Source of the DNA: CBDCUF01 sp965222525
GTDB lineage: Bacteria > Pseudomonadota > Alphaproteobacteria > Rickettsiales > UBA8987
Assembly: GCA_965222525.1 (NCBI GenBank)
Contig: OZ244955.1
Span: 1,612,001 to 1,676,000 of the forward strand
Direction: 5' to 3'
Length of the DNA: 64,000 bases
The position numbers and the translations under genes were made by a program. Position 1 is the first letter of the stretch. Every line of letters begins with the position of its first letter. Under the pieces are notes generated by a model. The model worked only from the letters and a program-made list of their open reading frames with translations, made no database searches and had not been told where the DNA came from. Positions 16,485 to 24,797 of this stretch are shown here, piece by piece.

Positions 16485-17450
16485 TCATCGCCCATATTGT
16501 TTCTGTTGATTTTGGGTATAAACTGGAGTTTGAGAAGGAGCAGAAAGATCCTGGTTTTCAGCAAAAGAAGCAAAAATCGCAAAATCATTTACTAACTCAG
16601 AATGTTCTTTACGAGACAGCAATGCCCGACTAAGTATTGCCTGCTCATCAGCCTGAGAGCGTTGCTGGTCAAGGTCTTCAGGAGTATCTGCTGTTTTTTG
16701 GCCTGACTGTGTAGGCTGCTGCATTTTTTCAGCTTGGGCAAATTCCGGTGAGTTATAAAATTCTACAGCCTGACTGATTTCCTTCTTATTTTCCTTAAAC
16801 ATGCCGTAATATCCGGCATGTTTGAACACATCCTTTATTATTGACATTTGCTGTGTCTGCGAAAGTCCCTGTTCACTTACCGCCACACTATTCCGTTCCT
16901 GTTCTTGCGAATTGCCAACAGCATTTCCTCTTTCCTCGGCAGAACCATATTTAGAGGTTACTGCTGTTTTTACTACCTGCTTGTTATCATCAGATAAATC
17001 AGTTTTTTCGAGTGCATGATCCACCAGCCTGTTAACATTCACCGTTTTAGTAACAGCCCGCTCAACGACTTGTTTGGTAACATCCTTTGCTACTTCCTGC
17101 AGGGACTTTTCCGCATCACCATACTGCTTCTGGCCTTCCATAGCCGGTTGCAAATTCTCTTCCTTCGAGCGGAATTTCATTGGGTCTATATCGTGGATTT
17201 CCTCAAGCCGGTTATCTACTGTGTGATGACTCTCTCCCCATTGCTGATGACCAACCTCACTGTGATCACGGGAGATTTTAGAACCTATAAAATGCTCTTG
17301 TGCAGATAGGTGTGATTGCCGGCGTGCAAACATATCCGCTATAATCCCGGACTGTAGCGAACCACTGCTTACATTATGCTCAACCAAGGAGACTCCGAAT
17401 TGCTGTGCGCTATCCAGAGCCTCTTGGTTCAAGCTCGCCAATGACTGCAT
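16485..17450 (-). CDS. Hypothetical Gln-rich protein
   Basis: Not recognised. The 321 residues are hydrophilic and rich in Gln, Glu and Ser, with no signal peptide or membrane helix. Stretches such as 'EKSLQEVAKDVTKQVVERAVTKTVNVNRLVDHALEKTD' look helical and could form coiled coils, and the ends are likely disordered ('PSQTPVYTQNQQKQYGR'). AAGGTGA lies 6 nt upstream of the ATG, so it should be translated. It lies convergent to the previous two unrecognised genes and divergent from coxB. Composition of this kind is seen in secreted substrates and structural proteins; no function is assigned. Confidence 0.65.
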   Translation of the reverse strand: MQSLASLNQEALDSAQQFGVSLVEHNVSSGSLQSGIIADMFARRQSHLSAQEHFIGSKISRDHSEVGHQQWGESHHTVDNRLEEIHDIDPMKFRSKEENLQPAMEGQKQYGDAEKSLQEVAKDVTKQVVERAVTKTVNVNRLVDHALEKTDLSDDNKQVVKTAVTSKYGSAEERGNAVGNSQEQERNSVAVSEQGLSQTQQMSIIKDVFKHAGYYGMFKENKKEISQAVEFYNSPEFAQAEKMQQPTQSGQKTADTPEDLDQQRSQADEQAILSRALLSRKEHSELVNDFAIFASFAENQDLSAPSQTPVYTQNQQKQYGR

Positions 17451-17657
17451 TTATCTTCACCTTTTTCTATATTCTGCATTATATATGAGAAGATATGAAC
17501 TCCTGATGAATTTTTTCCGAATTTTTGTGTTTTTTTAGAAAAAATATCAAAATCCCTTGATAATAGTCTCCTACTACCAAGTTATTATAAGAAAATGTTA
17601 CATCTGTGTTACAATGCCACAAGTTTTTTTATTTTTTTCAAAAAAAAATTTATTGCC

Positions 17658-17686
17658 TTGAATATAGCAAATTTACGCACTATAAG
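17658..17686 (+). promoter_or_regulatory. coxB promoter candidate
   Basis: TTGAAT (17658-17663), 17-nt spacer, TATAAG (17681-17686). The predicted transcription start near 17693 is about 25 nt before the chosen coxB ATG. The A/T-rich tract just upstream (17620-17650) could act as an UP-like element. Confidence 0.5.
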
Positions 17687-17717
17687 ATGCGCAAAGTTGA
17701 ATATTTATATTCGTCCT

Positions 17718-18479
17718 ATGCGATTTATCTTACTGGTTTTTATAGCTTTTACAAGCATTGCCGCCTATGCAAACGGTACACCCGAGCCGTGGCAGGTGAC
17801 CTTTCAGGAACCTGCATCGCCGGTTATGCACAAGATAAATGACCTGCATAACACTTTGATGTACATCATCACAGGCATTACCATATTTGTTCTGGGGCTG
17901 CTGATTTACGTTTGTGTTCGATTCAGTGCCAGGGTTAACCCGACTCCTAACCGCTTTTCCCATAACACGCTGGTTGAGGTGATCTGGACTGCAATTCCGG
18001 TTGTAATCCTTATTGTTATTGCGATTCCGTCTTTCCGCCTGCTTTATTATATGGACAAGGTGGAAGAGGCTGATATGACACTGAAAGTCGTTGGTTATCA
18101 GTGGTACTGGGGGTATGAATATCCCGATCATGGGATCGAGGAGTTTGAAAGCCGGATTATTCCTGATGAGGAGTTAAAACCGGGTATGGTGCGGCTGCTG
18201 GAGGTGGATAACCGGGTGGTATTGCCAGTTGGAAAGAATGTGCGGGTGCTGGTTACCGCGGGTGATGTAATCCATGCCTGGGCTATGCCGGCCTTGGGTG
18301 TAAAGATGGATGCTGTACCTGGGCGGACTAACGAAACCTGGGTCAGGATTGATAAGCCGGGTATTTATCGCGGGCAGTGTTCGGAATTATGCGGCGTTCT
18401 GCACGGTTTCATGCCGATTGTAATCGAGGCAGTGCCGGAGGATGAATTCAACCGCTGGGTTGAGAAAATGAAGGGGTAA
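17718..18479 (+). CDS. coxB: Cytochrome c oxidase subunit II
   Basis: Electron-entry subunit of the aa3-type terminal oxidase in the inner membrane. The start at 17718 gives a signal peptide ('MRFILLVFIAFTSIAAYANG'), then two membrane helices (about 35-60 and 80-100) and a periplasmic cupredoxin domain. CuA ligands are all present: His in 'GDVIHAWAMP' and the C-x3-C-x3-H-x2-M set in 'CSELCGVLHGFMPI'. The 'YQWYWGYEYPD' aromatic patch for cytochrome c docking is also there. An upstream in-frame start at 17595 would put 41 odd residues before the signal and is rejected. coxA follows after a palindromic element. Confidence 0.96.
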   Translation: MRFILLVFIAFTSIAAYANGTPEPWQVTFQEPASPVMHKINDLHNTLMYIITGITIFVLGLLIYVCVRFSARVNPTPNRFSHNTLVEVIWTAIPVVILIVIAIPSFRLLYYMDKVEEADMTLKVVGYQWYWGYEYPDHGIEEFESRIIPDEELKPGMVRLLEVDNRVVLPVGKNVRVLVTAGDVIHAWAMPALGVKMDAVPGRTNETWVRIDKPGIYRGQCSELCGVLHGFMPIVIEAVPEDEFNRWVEKMKG

Positions 18480-18481
18480 CA

Positions 18482-18580
18482 GTCATTCTGCTGTTTTGCG
18501 TAAGCAAAACGAGCAGAATCCAGGAAATAATAAATTCTGGATCCTGCGCTAAATTGTTCAAGCAATTTCCACAGGATGAC
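18482..18580. repeat. Palindromic element, family C copy 1
   Basis: About 99 bp from GTCATTCTG to CAGGATGAC, holding a CTGTTTTGC/GCAAAACGAGCAG hairpin and a second hairpin around AAATTGTT/AAGCAATTT. It sits between coxB and coxA. The second copy (59174-59265) is inside the pabB coding region. Confidence 0.85.
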
Positions 18581-18601
18581 ATACTAAATCAAGAGAAAAA
18601 T

Positions 18602-20164
18602 ATGAGTGATCATGCACCAAAAGGTATAAAGCGCTGGTTGTTTTCGACCAACCATAAGGACATCGGCACAATGTACTTGGCGCTGTCGATTATAGCCGGG
18701 CTGATTGGCGGGCTGTTTTCCGTGCTGTTACGTATGGAACTGGCAGAGCCCGGAACACAATATATACATAGCCACCAGTTTTACAATGTATTGCTGACCG
18801 CACATGCGTTTATCATGGTGTTTTTCATGATTATGCCGTCGATGTTCGGCGGGCTGGGCAACTGGTTTGCCCCGCTGATGATAGGCGCGCCTGATATGGC
18901 CTTCCCGCGGATGAATAATATAAGCTTCTGGCTTCTGGCTGCGGCGCTTGTTCTGCTTACCGCCTCGGCTTTTGTTCAGGGTGGTGCGGGAACCGGCTGG
19001 ACAGTATACCCACCGCTTAGTGATCAGGTTCACCAGGGTGGAATGGCGGTTGATATGGCGATATTCAGCCTGCATCTGGCGGGTATAGCCTCCATTCTCG
19101 GCTCGATAAACTTCATCACTACCATATTCAATATGCGTGCGCCGGGGATGACATTGAAAAAAATGCCGCTTTTCGTCTGGGCGATACTGCTTACTTCCTT
19201 CCTTCTGATACTGGCGCTGCCGGTGTTGGCCGGTGCGATTACTATGCTGCTAACCGACCGTAATTTCGGCACCAGCTTCTTTGATCCTGCCGGTGGCGGC
19301 GACCCGCTGTTATACCAGCATTTATTCTGGTTCTTCGGCCACCCTGAGGTGTATATTATCATTATCCCAGGATTTGGAATTATCAGCCAGGTAATTGCTA
19401 CATTCTCCCGCAAGCCGGTCTTCGGCAAGATGGGAATGATTTACGCAATGTGCTCTATTGCCTTTGTCGGGTTTATTGTCTGGGCGCACCATATGTTCAC
19501 CGTCGGAATGCCGGTGGATGCACGGGCATATTTCACCGCAGCCACTATGGTTATTGCAGTACCAACCGGAATCAAGATATTCAGCTGGATTGCAACCATG
19601 TGGGGAGGTTCGATTACCTTCCAGACACCGATGATGTTTGCAATCGGCTTCTTGTTCCTGTTTACCGTTGGCGGTGTAACCGGTGTGGTTCTGGCCAATG
19701 CCGGAGTAGACATCGCCATGCATGACACTGATTACGTGGTTGCGCATTTCCATTATGTTATGTCACTCGGGGCATTATTTGCGGTTTTCGCCGGTTTCTA
19801 CTACTGGTTCGGCAAGATGTGCGGTAGGCAATATAGCGAATTCTGGGGGCAGGTGCATTTCTGGCTGACCTTTATCGGCGCCAACCTGACCTTCTTCCCG
19901 CAGCATTTCCTTGGTCTGGCCGGAATGCCTCGCCGTATCCCGGATTATCCCGACGCATATGAAGGCTGGAACTATATCTCCTCGATCGGCTCATATATAG
20001 GCTTTGCCGCCGCGATACTGTTCGTGTTTATTGTTATACATACAATAAAATTCGGCAGGAAATGTCCGGCAAATCCATGGGGTGAAGGAGCAGATACACT
20101 GGAATGGACGGTCCCCTCCCCTGCCCCGTTCCACACTTTCGAGGAACAACCACAAGTTAAATAA
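18602..20164 (+). CDS. coxA: Cytochrome c oxidase subunit I
   Basis: Catalytic subunit of the aa3-type oxidase: reduces O2 to water at the heme a3-CuB centre and pumps protons. The 520 residues show twelve membrane helices, the 'FGHPEVYIIIIPGFG' segment with the CuB His and cross-linked Tyr, 'WAHHMFTVGMPVDARAYFTAATM' and 'HDTDYVVAHFHYVMSLGALF' with heme ligands. The start at 18602 (MSDHAPKGIKRWLFSTNHKD) is typical; the open frame extends to 18554 only through a repeat. The next canonical genes (ctaB, ctaG, coxC) are present but in the opposite orientation downstream. Confidence 0.97.
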   Translation: MSDHAPKGIKRWLFSTNHKDIGTMYLALSIIAGLIGGLFSVLLRMELAEPGTQYIHSHQFYNVLLTAHAFIMVFFMIMPSMFGGLGNWFAPLMIGAPDMAFPRMNNISFWLLAAALVLLTASAFVQGGAGTGWTVYPPLSDQVHQGGMAVDMAIFSLHLAGIASILGSINFITTIFNMRAPGMTLKKMPLFVWAILLTSFLLILALPVLAGAITMLLTDRNFGTSFFDPAGGGDPLLYQHLFWFFGHPEVYIIIIPGFGIISQVIATFSRKPVFGKMGMIYAMCSIAFVGFIVWAHHMFTVGMPVDARAYFTAATMVIAVPTGIKIFSWIATMWGGSITFQTPMMFAIGFLFLFTVGGVTGVVLANAGVDIAMHDTDYVVAHFHYVMSLGALFAVFAGFYYWFGKMCGRQYSEFWGQVHFWLTFIGANLTFFPQHFLGLAGMPRRIPDYPDAYEGWNYISSIGSYIGFAAAILFVFIVIHTIKFGRKCPANPWGEGADTLEWTVPSPAPFHTFEEQPQVK

Positions 20165-20374
20165 GTTTCTACTTTGGTTTAGGCTGTATTTTCCAATGCA
20201 AATTCAGGAAGGTTTTACGCTGTTTTTGTGTGGGGTGAACTACCTCGTAGCAAGCTACGGGATATCAATTCGGATTATATTCTTCTCTCGCCCCAAGGGG
20301 TGGGGAATATTATAAATACCGAGATTTTATCAAGGTAAGCAAGAATACAATCAACGGAGTTTCTATAAATTTAG

Positions 20375-20530
20375 CGATATCTTGGTGCAATTTTGCGTAA
20401 ATCCCATTACTTCAAACGTGAGTATAAACTGGACAAGAGCTATTTCAGGGTTAAGCGAATTCGCAACAAAAAGGGACATAGTGCCGTTAGCAAGACACTC
20501 GTATTTGATACGATAAATTTTTTCCTATGA
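20375..20530 (+). pseudogene. IS1595-type (ISXO2-like) transposase relic
   Basis: A 51-codon frame reads 'LRKSHYFKREYKLDKSYFRVKRIRNKKGHSAVSKTLVFD' and then stops at 20528-20530. It resembles the catalytic-core segment of ISXO2/IS1595 transposases ('...E.DE.YFG.KR.RGKRGRGA.GKT.VFG'), here with D-K in place of D-E. Both the N- and C-terminal parts are missing and stops interrupt the upstream sequence. The rest of 20165-20640 shows no gene. It lies exactly between coxBA and the inverted ctaB-coxC block. Confidence 0.6.
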
Positions 20531-20640
20531 AAAATACCATATCAATGAATATAGATCTTTCTAGAACTTTACAAAGGAAAAGGGCCTAATAAAGACTGTT
20601 GGCTTGAACCTTCTCAACAAATTTTAATGATATCAATGTA

Positions 20641-21525
20641 TTAACCTCCCCACCAATAGATACAAACAAAGAGGAACAGCCATACGACATCGACGAAATG
20701 CCAGTACCAGGCGGCGAATTCGAAACCGAGATGGCCTTTGGGTGAGAACTGCCCTTTTTTGGCACGTTGCAGGCATACTGCAAGGAAGATAGTACCGATA
20801 ATCACATGTAATCCATGAAAACCGGTAGCCATAAAGAAGTTGGAAGCATAAATATGGTTAGGGTTATAGTCACATTCCGCACCAGCAAAATGGCCACCGA
20901 ACAGCCAGTCAAAATTGCCGTTCATACAGAATGAAGCGTGCGAGTATTCATATCCTTGGAACCCTGTAAATATTACCCCTAAAATTACCGTATATTTCAA
21001 CCCGCGCACCAGATCCTTCTGATTTCCGTGCAGGAGCGCATGATGCGCCCAGGTGACGGTAGTGCCTGACAGCAGCAGAATCATCGTATTGATAAACGGG
21101 ATATCCCACGGGTCAAAAGTCTTGATTCCCTCCGGCGGCCAGCCAGCCGCAGCAACAGGCCATACCCCGTCCAGTAACTCAACAGGAATAAGGCTTGCCT
21201 TGAAAAACGAGAAGAAAAACACGAAGAAAAACATCACCTCGGACAGGATAAACAGCGCCATCCCAACCCGCAGACCTTGCTGAACAATGCTGGTATGTGC
21301 TTTATCTTCAATCCCCTCCCTGACAACCTGCTTCCACCAGCCATACATGGTGTAAAGCATCAGCAGCAGGCCAGGCAGGATAGCAACCCATTTCTTGCCG
21401 TCACCCAGCTCGAAAAGGTCATGCATCCCGAACACGGCACCGGTCGCCAGCACCAAAGCAGCGACAGTACCAATTATCGGCCATGGACTCGGGTCTACTA
21501 GGTGATATTGATGTTTTGGTTTCAT
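20641..21525 (-). CDS. coxC: Cytochrome c oxidase subunit III
   Basis: Non-catalytic oxidase subunit that stabilises proton uptake. The 294 residues begin 'MKPKHQYHLVDPSPWPIIG' and have seven membrane helices, with the conserved 'EVMFFFVFFFSFF', 'GTTVTWAHHALLHG', 'GFQGYEYSHASF', 'FFMATGFHGLHVIIGTIFL' and 'EFAAWYWHFVDVVWLFLFVCIYWWGG' segments. The start codon overlaps the ctaG stop (ATGA, 21522-21525), so translation is coupled. Last gene of the ctaB-coxF-ctaG-coxC run on the minus strand. Confidence 0.97.
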   Translation of the reverse strand: MKPKHQYHLVDPSPWPIIGTVAALVLATGAVFGMHDLFELGDGKKWVAILPGLLLMLYTMYGWWKQVVREGIEDKAHTSIVQQGLRVGMALFILSEVMFFFVFFFSFFKASLIPVELLDGVWPVAAAGWPPEGIKTFDPWDIPFINTMILLLSGTTVTWAHHALLHGNQKDLVRGLKYTVILGVIFTGFQGYEYSHASFCMNGNFDWLFGGHFAGAECDYNPNHIYASNFFMATGFHGLHVIIGTIFLAVCLQRAKKGQFSPKGHLGFEFAAWYWHFVDVVWLFLFVCIYWWGG

Positions 21526-22055
21526 TTTTGTTCTTTCATTTTAAAGAAAGTATAGGACAAGGTTATAGTCTTTATCTCATCGAGGTTTTTATCATTTTCA
21601 ATTTCAGGGTCAACAAAGAAAGTAACCGGAAACTGTTTTTTCTCCCCCGGCGCAATGGTTTGCTCCTCAAAACAGAAGCACTGCACCTTGTTGAAATAGG
21701 GAGCAGCCTTGACCGGCGTGACATTAAAGGTGGATGTGCCTTTTATGTCATGGTCGGAAATATTTTTCGCATAGAAAAATGCCAGCGCCTGCTCCCCGAC
21801 TTTGAGTGTTATGTCTTTTTGTTCGGGTTTGAACTCCCACGGCAGGTTAGGAGAGGTGTTGGAATCAAAGCGGACGGTGATTTTGCGGTCGATTATTTGC
21901 GAGGGAGCAGCTATAGCGGTTTGTGTAGCCCCTCCGAAGCCGGTTATATCGCAGAATATGCGGTATAACGGGACGAACCCGAATGCCAGCCCGAACATCC
22001 CTACCGCCAGCGCAACCATGCTTAATACTACGGATTTATTAGATTTTTGTGACAT
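21522..22055 (-). CDS. ctaG: Cytochrome c oxidase assembly protein CtaG (Cox11)
   Basis: Membrane-anchored copper chaperone that delivers Cu to the CuB site of subunit I. The 177 residues have one N-terminal membrane helix (about 8-30), then 'VPLYRIFCDITGFGG' and the periplasmic immunoglobulin-like Cox11 domain with the copper-binding 'VQCFCFEEQ' motif (C-F-C-F). 'LAFFYAKN' and 'PVTFFVDPE' are also family-typical. Family A palindromic element copy 2 separates it from the small CoxF-like gene upstream. Confidence 0.96.
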   Translation of the reverse strand: MSQKSNKSVVLSMVALAVGMFGLAFGFVPLYRIFCDITGFGGATQTAIAAPSQIIDRKITVRFDSNTSPNLPWEFKPEQKDITLKVGEQALAFFYAKNISDHDIKGTSTFNVTPVKAAPYFNKVQCFCFEEQTIAPGEKKQFPVTFFVDPEIENDKNLDEIKTITLSYTFFKMKEQK

Positions 22056-22066
22056 GGCAAAAGATT

Positions 22067-22223
22067 GTCACCCCGGACGCATATTTTCTCTGAATCTTTG
22101 ATTCAGTTAGAAAATAGCGTTCCCGGGGTTATAAGCAAAAACACGTGCTGTTGTAATAACCCCGAGAATGGTGGTTTCTAAACGAAATCAATAGATTTCG
22201 AGAAACCATCCATCCGAGGTGAC
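22067..22223. repeat. Composite palindromic element, family A copy 2
   Basis: About 157 bp from GTCACCCCGGACG to CGAGGTGAC, two inverted half-elements each with an inner hairpin (GAATCTTTGATTC and AAATCAATAGATTT). It lies within the probable ctaB-coxF-ctaG-coxC transcription unit, between the coxF-like gene and ctaG. Confidence 0.85.
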
Positions 22224-22254
22224 AGAAACGTAACTATTAAGATACCATAGGTTT

Positions 22255-22374
22255 TTACCTGCTGTGAAGCTTCACTATAGTGATTGCGAAAAACAGCACC
22301 ACCAGTCCGGCCAGAATCAGCCCGACGGTTATATTCTTTGTTTTCTGCCTTTTATGTTGTTCGCTTTGTGGCAT
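22255..22374 (-). CDS. CoxF-like small oxidase-assembly protein
   Basis: A 39-residue protein, 'MPQSEQHKRQKTKNITVGLI' followed by one membrane helix and 'TIVKLHSR'. Its position between ctaB and ctaG, its basic N-terminus and the closing 'VxxFFxxTIVKL' pattern match the tiny CoxF-type protein usually found in alphaproteobacterial cytochrome oxidase operons. The role there is poorly known; assembly or regulation of the oxidase is assumed from context. The frame is too short for most gene callers. Confidence 0.75.
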   Translation of the reverse strand: MPQSEQHKRQKTKNITVGLILAGLVVLFFAITIVKLHSR

Positions 22375-22380
22375 TTGATT

Positions 22381-22436
22381 TTGGCCATTAGTTATGAGAT
22401 CCAAAAGCCAATAGCTAATAGCCAATAGCCCTGTCG
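22381..22436. repeat. Heptanucleotide array across the ctaB stop codon
   Basis: Eight 7-nt steps with units such as CAATAGC and TAATAGC span the 3' end of ctaB; the ctaB stop (22415-22417) is inside the array. The last codons of ctaB are therefore encoded by repeat units. Confidence 0.6.
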
Positions 22437-23362
22437 ATTACAAGCAATAAAAATATCCCGAACAGGTATAATATCGAGAAGCCGAACATTTTTCGGGCGG
22501 CTGACTCCAGTTTGGCTGCACTGTCTTCCTGCGACTCCGAACTCCGAATTCCGAACTCCGAACTCTTCCTGACAGTAATTGCATGACTCAAAAACCCTGC
22601 CCCAAGCAGGCAAGCGCCCACCAGATAAACCACACCGCTCATATTCATGAAATATGGCATTAATGTAAGCGGTACCAGCAGAATTGTATATATCAGCATT
22701 TGCTTTACCGTTTCCGCTATACCTGACGTAACCGGCAGCATGGGGATTCCGGCTTTGGCATAATCATCGCTGCGGTAAAGGGAGAGCGCCCAGAAATGCG
22801 GCGGTGTCCACATGAAAATTATGGCAAATAATATAAGCGGTTCAATACTCAACCCGCCTGTTACGGCCGCCCAGCCTATCATTGGTGGAAATGCACCCGC
22901 CGCACCGCCGATTACGATATTCTGCGGGGTACGACGCTTCAGCCAGGTTGTATAGACAAAGACGTAATATAATATCGCAGCCAGAAGTAGCGCACCGGCC
23001 AGGAAATTTACCGCTACCGACATAATGAATACCGAGGCAAAGGCACAGACCAGTGCGAAATCCAGTGCGTTTTCAGGTAAGATACGGCCAGTGGGGATAG
23101 CGCGGCTTTGGGTACGCTGCATGATTGCATCAATATCCCGCTCATACCACATATTGATTGCACCGGCAGCACCCGAACCAAGAGCTATGCAGAAAACTGC
23201 AACTGCGGCAATCAACGGGTTGATAGCACCCGGCGCGAGATACAGTCCGACAAACCCGGTAAACACTACCAGTGACATAACCCGCGGCTTGAGCAGGGAA
23301 ATATAGTCCCTCACCCCTGCAACGCTTTGGTAACTGGCAATATTAGCTGTTGCTGTACTCAT
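22415..23362 (-). CDS. ctaB: Protoheme IX farnesyltransferase
   Basis: Polytopic prenyltransferase that adds farnesyl to heme B, giving heme O for the oxidase. The 315 residues show the UbiA/CtaB signature 'GAINMWYERDIDAIMQRTQSRAIPTG' (about 85-110) with its Asp pair, and 'MWTPPHFWALSLYRSDDYAKAGIPMLPV'. About eight or nine helices are present. Between the last two helices, 'KSSEFGIRSSESQ' is encoded by a 7-nt tandem array (22533-22567), and the extreme C-terminus 'AIGY' by another. First gene of the inverted cox assembly block. Confidence 0.95.
   Translation of the reverse strand: MSTATANIASYQSVAGVRDYISLLKPRVMSLVVFTGFVGLYLAPGAINPLIAAVAVFCIALGSGAAGAINMWYERDIDAIMQRTQSRAIPTGRILPENALDFALVCAFASVFIMSVAVNFLAGALLLAAILYYVFVYTTWLKRRTPQNIVIGGAAGAFPPMIGWAAVTGGLSIEPLILFAIIFMWTPPHFWALSLYRSDDYAKAGIPMLPVTSGIAETVKQMLIYTILLVPLTLMPYFMNMSGVVYLVGACLLGAGFLSHAITVRKSSEFGIRSSESQEDSAAKLESAARKMFGFSILYLFGIFLLLVIDRAIGY
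22533..22567. repeat. Heptanucleotide array inside ctaB
   Basis: Five 7-nt units (AACTCCG, AATTCCG and variants) inside the coding region, in the loop before the last membrane helix. Gain or loss of one unit would shift the frame and remove that helix. Confidence 0.75.
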
Positions 23363-23531
23363 AAGTTTTGTAAATTCTTAAATATGAAAAAGCAGAAAAA
23401 TGCCTATTCCATTCTGGGCTTGTACATACATTATAAGTATTTGTCTATACCTTTGAATAGAGTTCTACAATATAATCGCCATCAAATGTTCCTGTTGTTG
23501 TTGGGTTGAATATTGTGTAGACAGGCAAGCA

Positions 23532-24794
23532 ATGTTCAATAAATTTGAAAGAATGGTGGCGTTTCGCTATTTGCGTGCGAGGCGCAAGGAGGGGTTCGTA
23601 TCGGTTGTAGCCGGGTTTGCCTTTGTAGGGATAGTGCTGGGGGTTGCGGCTTTAATTGTCGTTATGTCGGTTATGAACGGCTTTCATACCGAAATACAGC
23701 AGCGTATCCTTGGTATAAATGCGCATGTCTCGGTGAGTTCATACCAGCAATCGGTACATAATTACGACAGGATTACGGAAGAAATCCGCAAAATTCCGGG
23801 CGTTACCAAGGCCGCACCGGTAATCCACGGCAAGGTGCTGGCTGAAGCTAACGGTGCATATAGCGGTGCGGCAGTGCGTGGGATGACACCGGCGGATTTG
23901 CGTGACAAGACCATAATCGCTGAAGGGGTTTCCGGTGGAAAGCTGGAGGATTTCGGTGGTACCGGCGTTATAATCGGCTGGCGGCTGGCGCTTTCGATGA
24001 ATCTCCGGCCGGGCGATAATATACGGCTTATTTCCCCGCAGACCAACGAGACTTTTATCGGAGCAATCCCACGACTCAAGGATTATCATGTGGTAGCGAT
24101 ATTCGACACCGAGATGTATGAATATGACAGTACGACGATTTTCATGCCACTTGCGGCGGCGCAGAAATATTTCCGTCTTAAGGGGGCAGTGAATTCTATA
24201 GAAGCCGAGATTGCCGAGATTGACAACACCGAACCAGTAAAAGCGGCGATTGCGCAAGTGATTGCCGAGATTGACACGCAATATGGCAGCCAGGCCTATA
24301 ATATTTCCGACTGGAAGGAGCTTAACGGCAGCTATTTCGAGACACTTATGACCGAGCGGGTGGTGATGTTTATTGTCCTGTCGCTGATTATAGTTATTGC
24401 GGCATTTAATGTTATTTCGGGGATGGTTATGCTGGTTATCGGCAAGAAAAAGGAGATTGCCATATTGCGCACTATGGGAGCGGGCCGGTGGGCAATCATC
24501 CGGATATTCTTCATGTGCGGAGCGCTGATCGGGTTGCTCGGCACTTTCTTCGGCTGGGCTCTGGGAATCAGCTTTGCGCTTAATATCGAGGAAATTCGCC
24601 AGTGGCTGCAGGGAATCACCGGCACCGAACTGTTCAATCCGGTGGTATATTACCTTTCACAATTACCATCGGATGTTGATGCAGGTGAGGTAATGAATGT
24701 TGTGATACTGGCTATTGTTATATCACTACTGGCGCCGATATTCCCCGCCCTGCGTGCTGCCCGTGTCAATCCAGCGGAGGGGGTGAGATACTGA
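23532..24794 (+). CDS. lolC: Lipoprotein-releasing ABC transporter permease LolC/LolE
   Basis: Inner-membrane permease that extracts lipoproteins for transfer to LolA. The 420 residues have the family layout: one N-terminal helix with 'RYLRARRKEGFVSVVAGFAFVGIVLGVAALIVVMSVMNGF', a periplasmic MacB-like domain (about 45-265), and three C-terminal helices of the FtsX domain ('FNVISGMVMLVIGKKKEIAILRTMGA'). The ATPase gene lolD, often next in order, is not adjacent; the following gene is convergent and flagellar. LolC and LolE cannot be told apart here; many alphaproteobacteria have one permease of this type. Confidence 0.9.
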   Translation: MFNKFERMVAFRYLRARRKEGFVSVVAGFAFVGIVLGVAALIVVMSVMNGFHTEIQQRILGINAHVSVSSYQQSVHNYDRITEEIRKIPGVTKAAPVIHGKVLAEANGAYSGAAVRGMTPADLRDKTIIAEGVSGGKLEDFGGTGVIIGWRLALSMNLRPGDNIRLISPQTNETFIGAIPRLKDYHVVAIFDTEMYEYDSTTIFMPLAAAQKYFRLKGAVNSIEAEIAEIDNTEPVKAAIAQVIAEIDTQYGSQAYNISDWKELNGSYFETLMTERVVMFIVLSLIIVIAAFNVISGMVMLVIGKKKEIAILRTMGAGRWAIIRIFFMCGALIGLLGTFFGWALGISFALNIEEIRQWLQGITGTELFNPVVYYLSQLPSDVDAGEVMNVVILAIVISLLAPIFPALRAARVNPAEGVRY

Positions 24795-24797
24795 TCT

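Noticed and set aside
17595..17717. N-terminal extension of CoxB from the ATG at 17595
   Set aside because: Overlaps the likely promoter and places 41 residues before a normal signal peptide.
22392..22613. Second small frame overlapping the end of ctaB
   Set aside because: Same strand but different frame within ctaB; its even look comes from the heptamer arrays, and it has no ribosome site.
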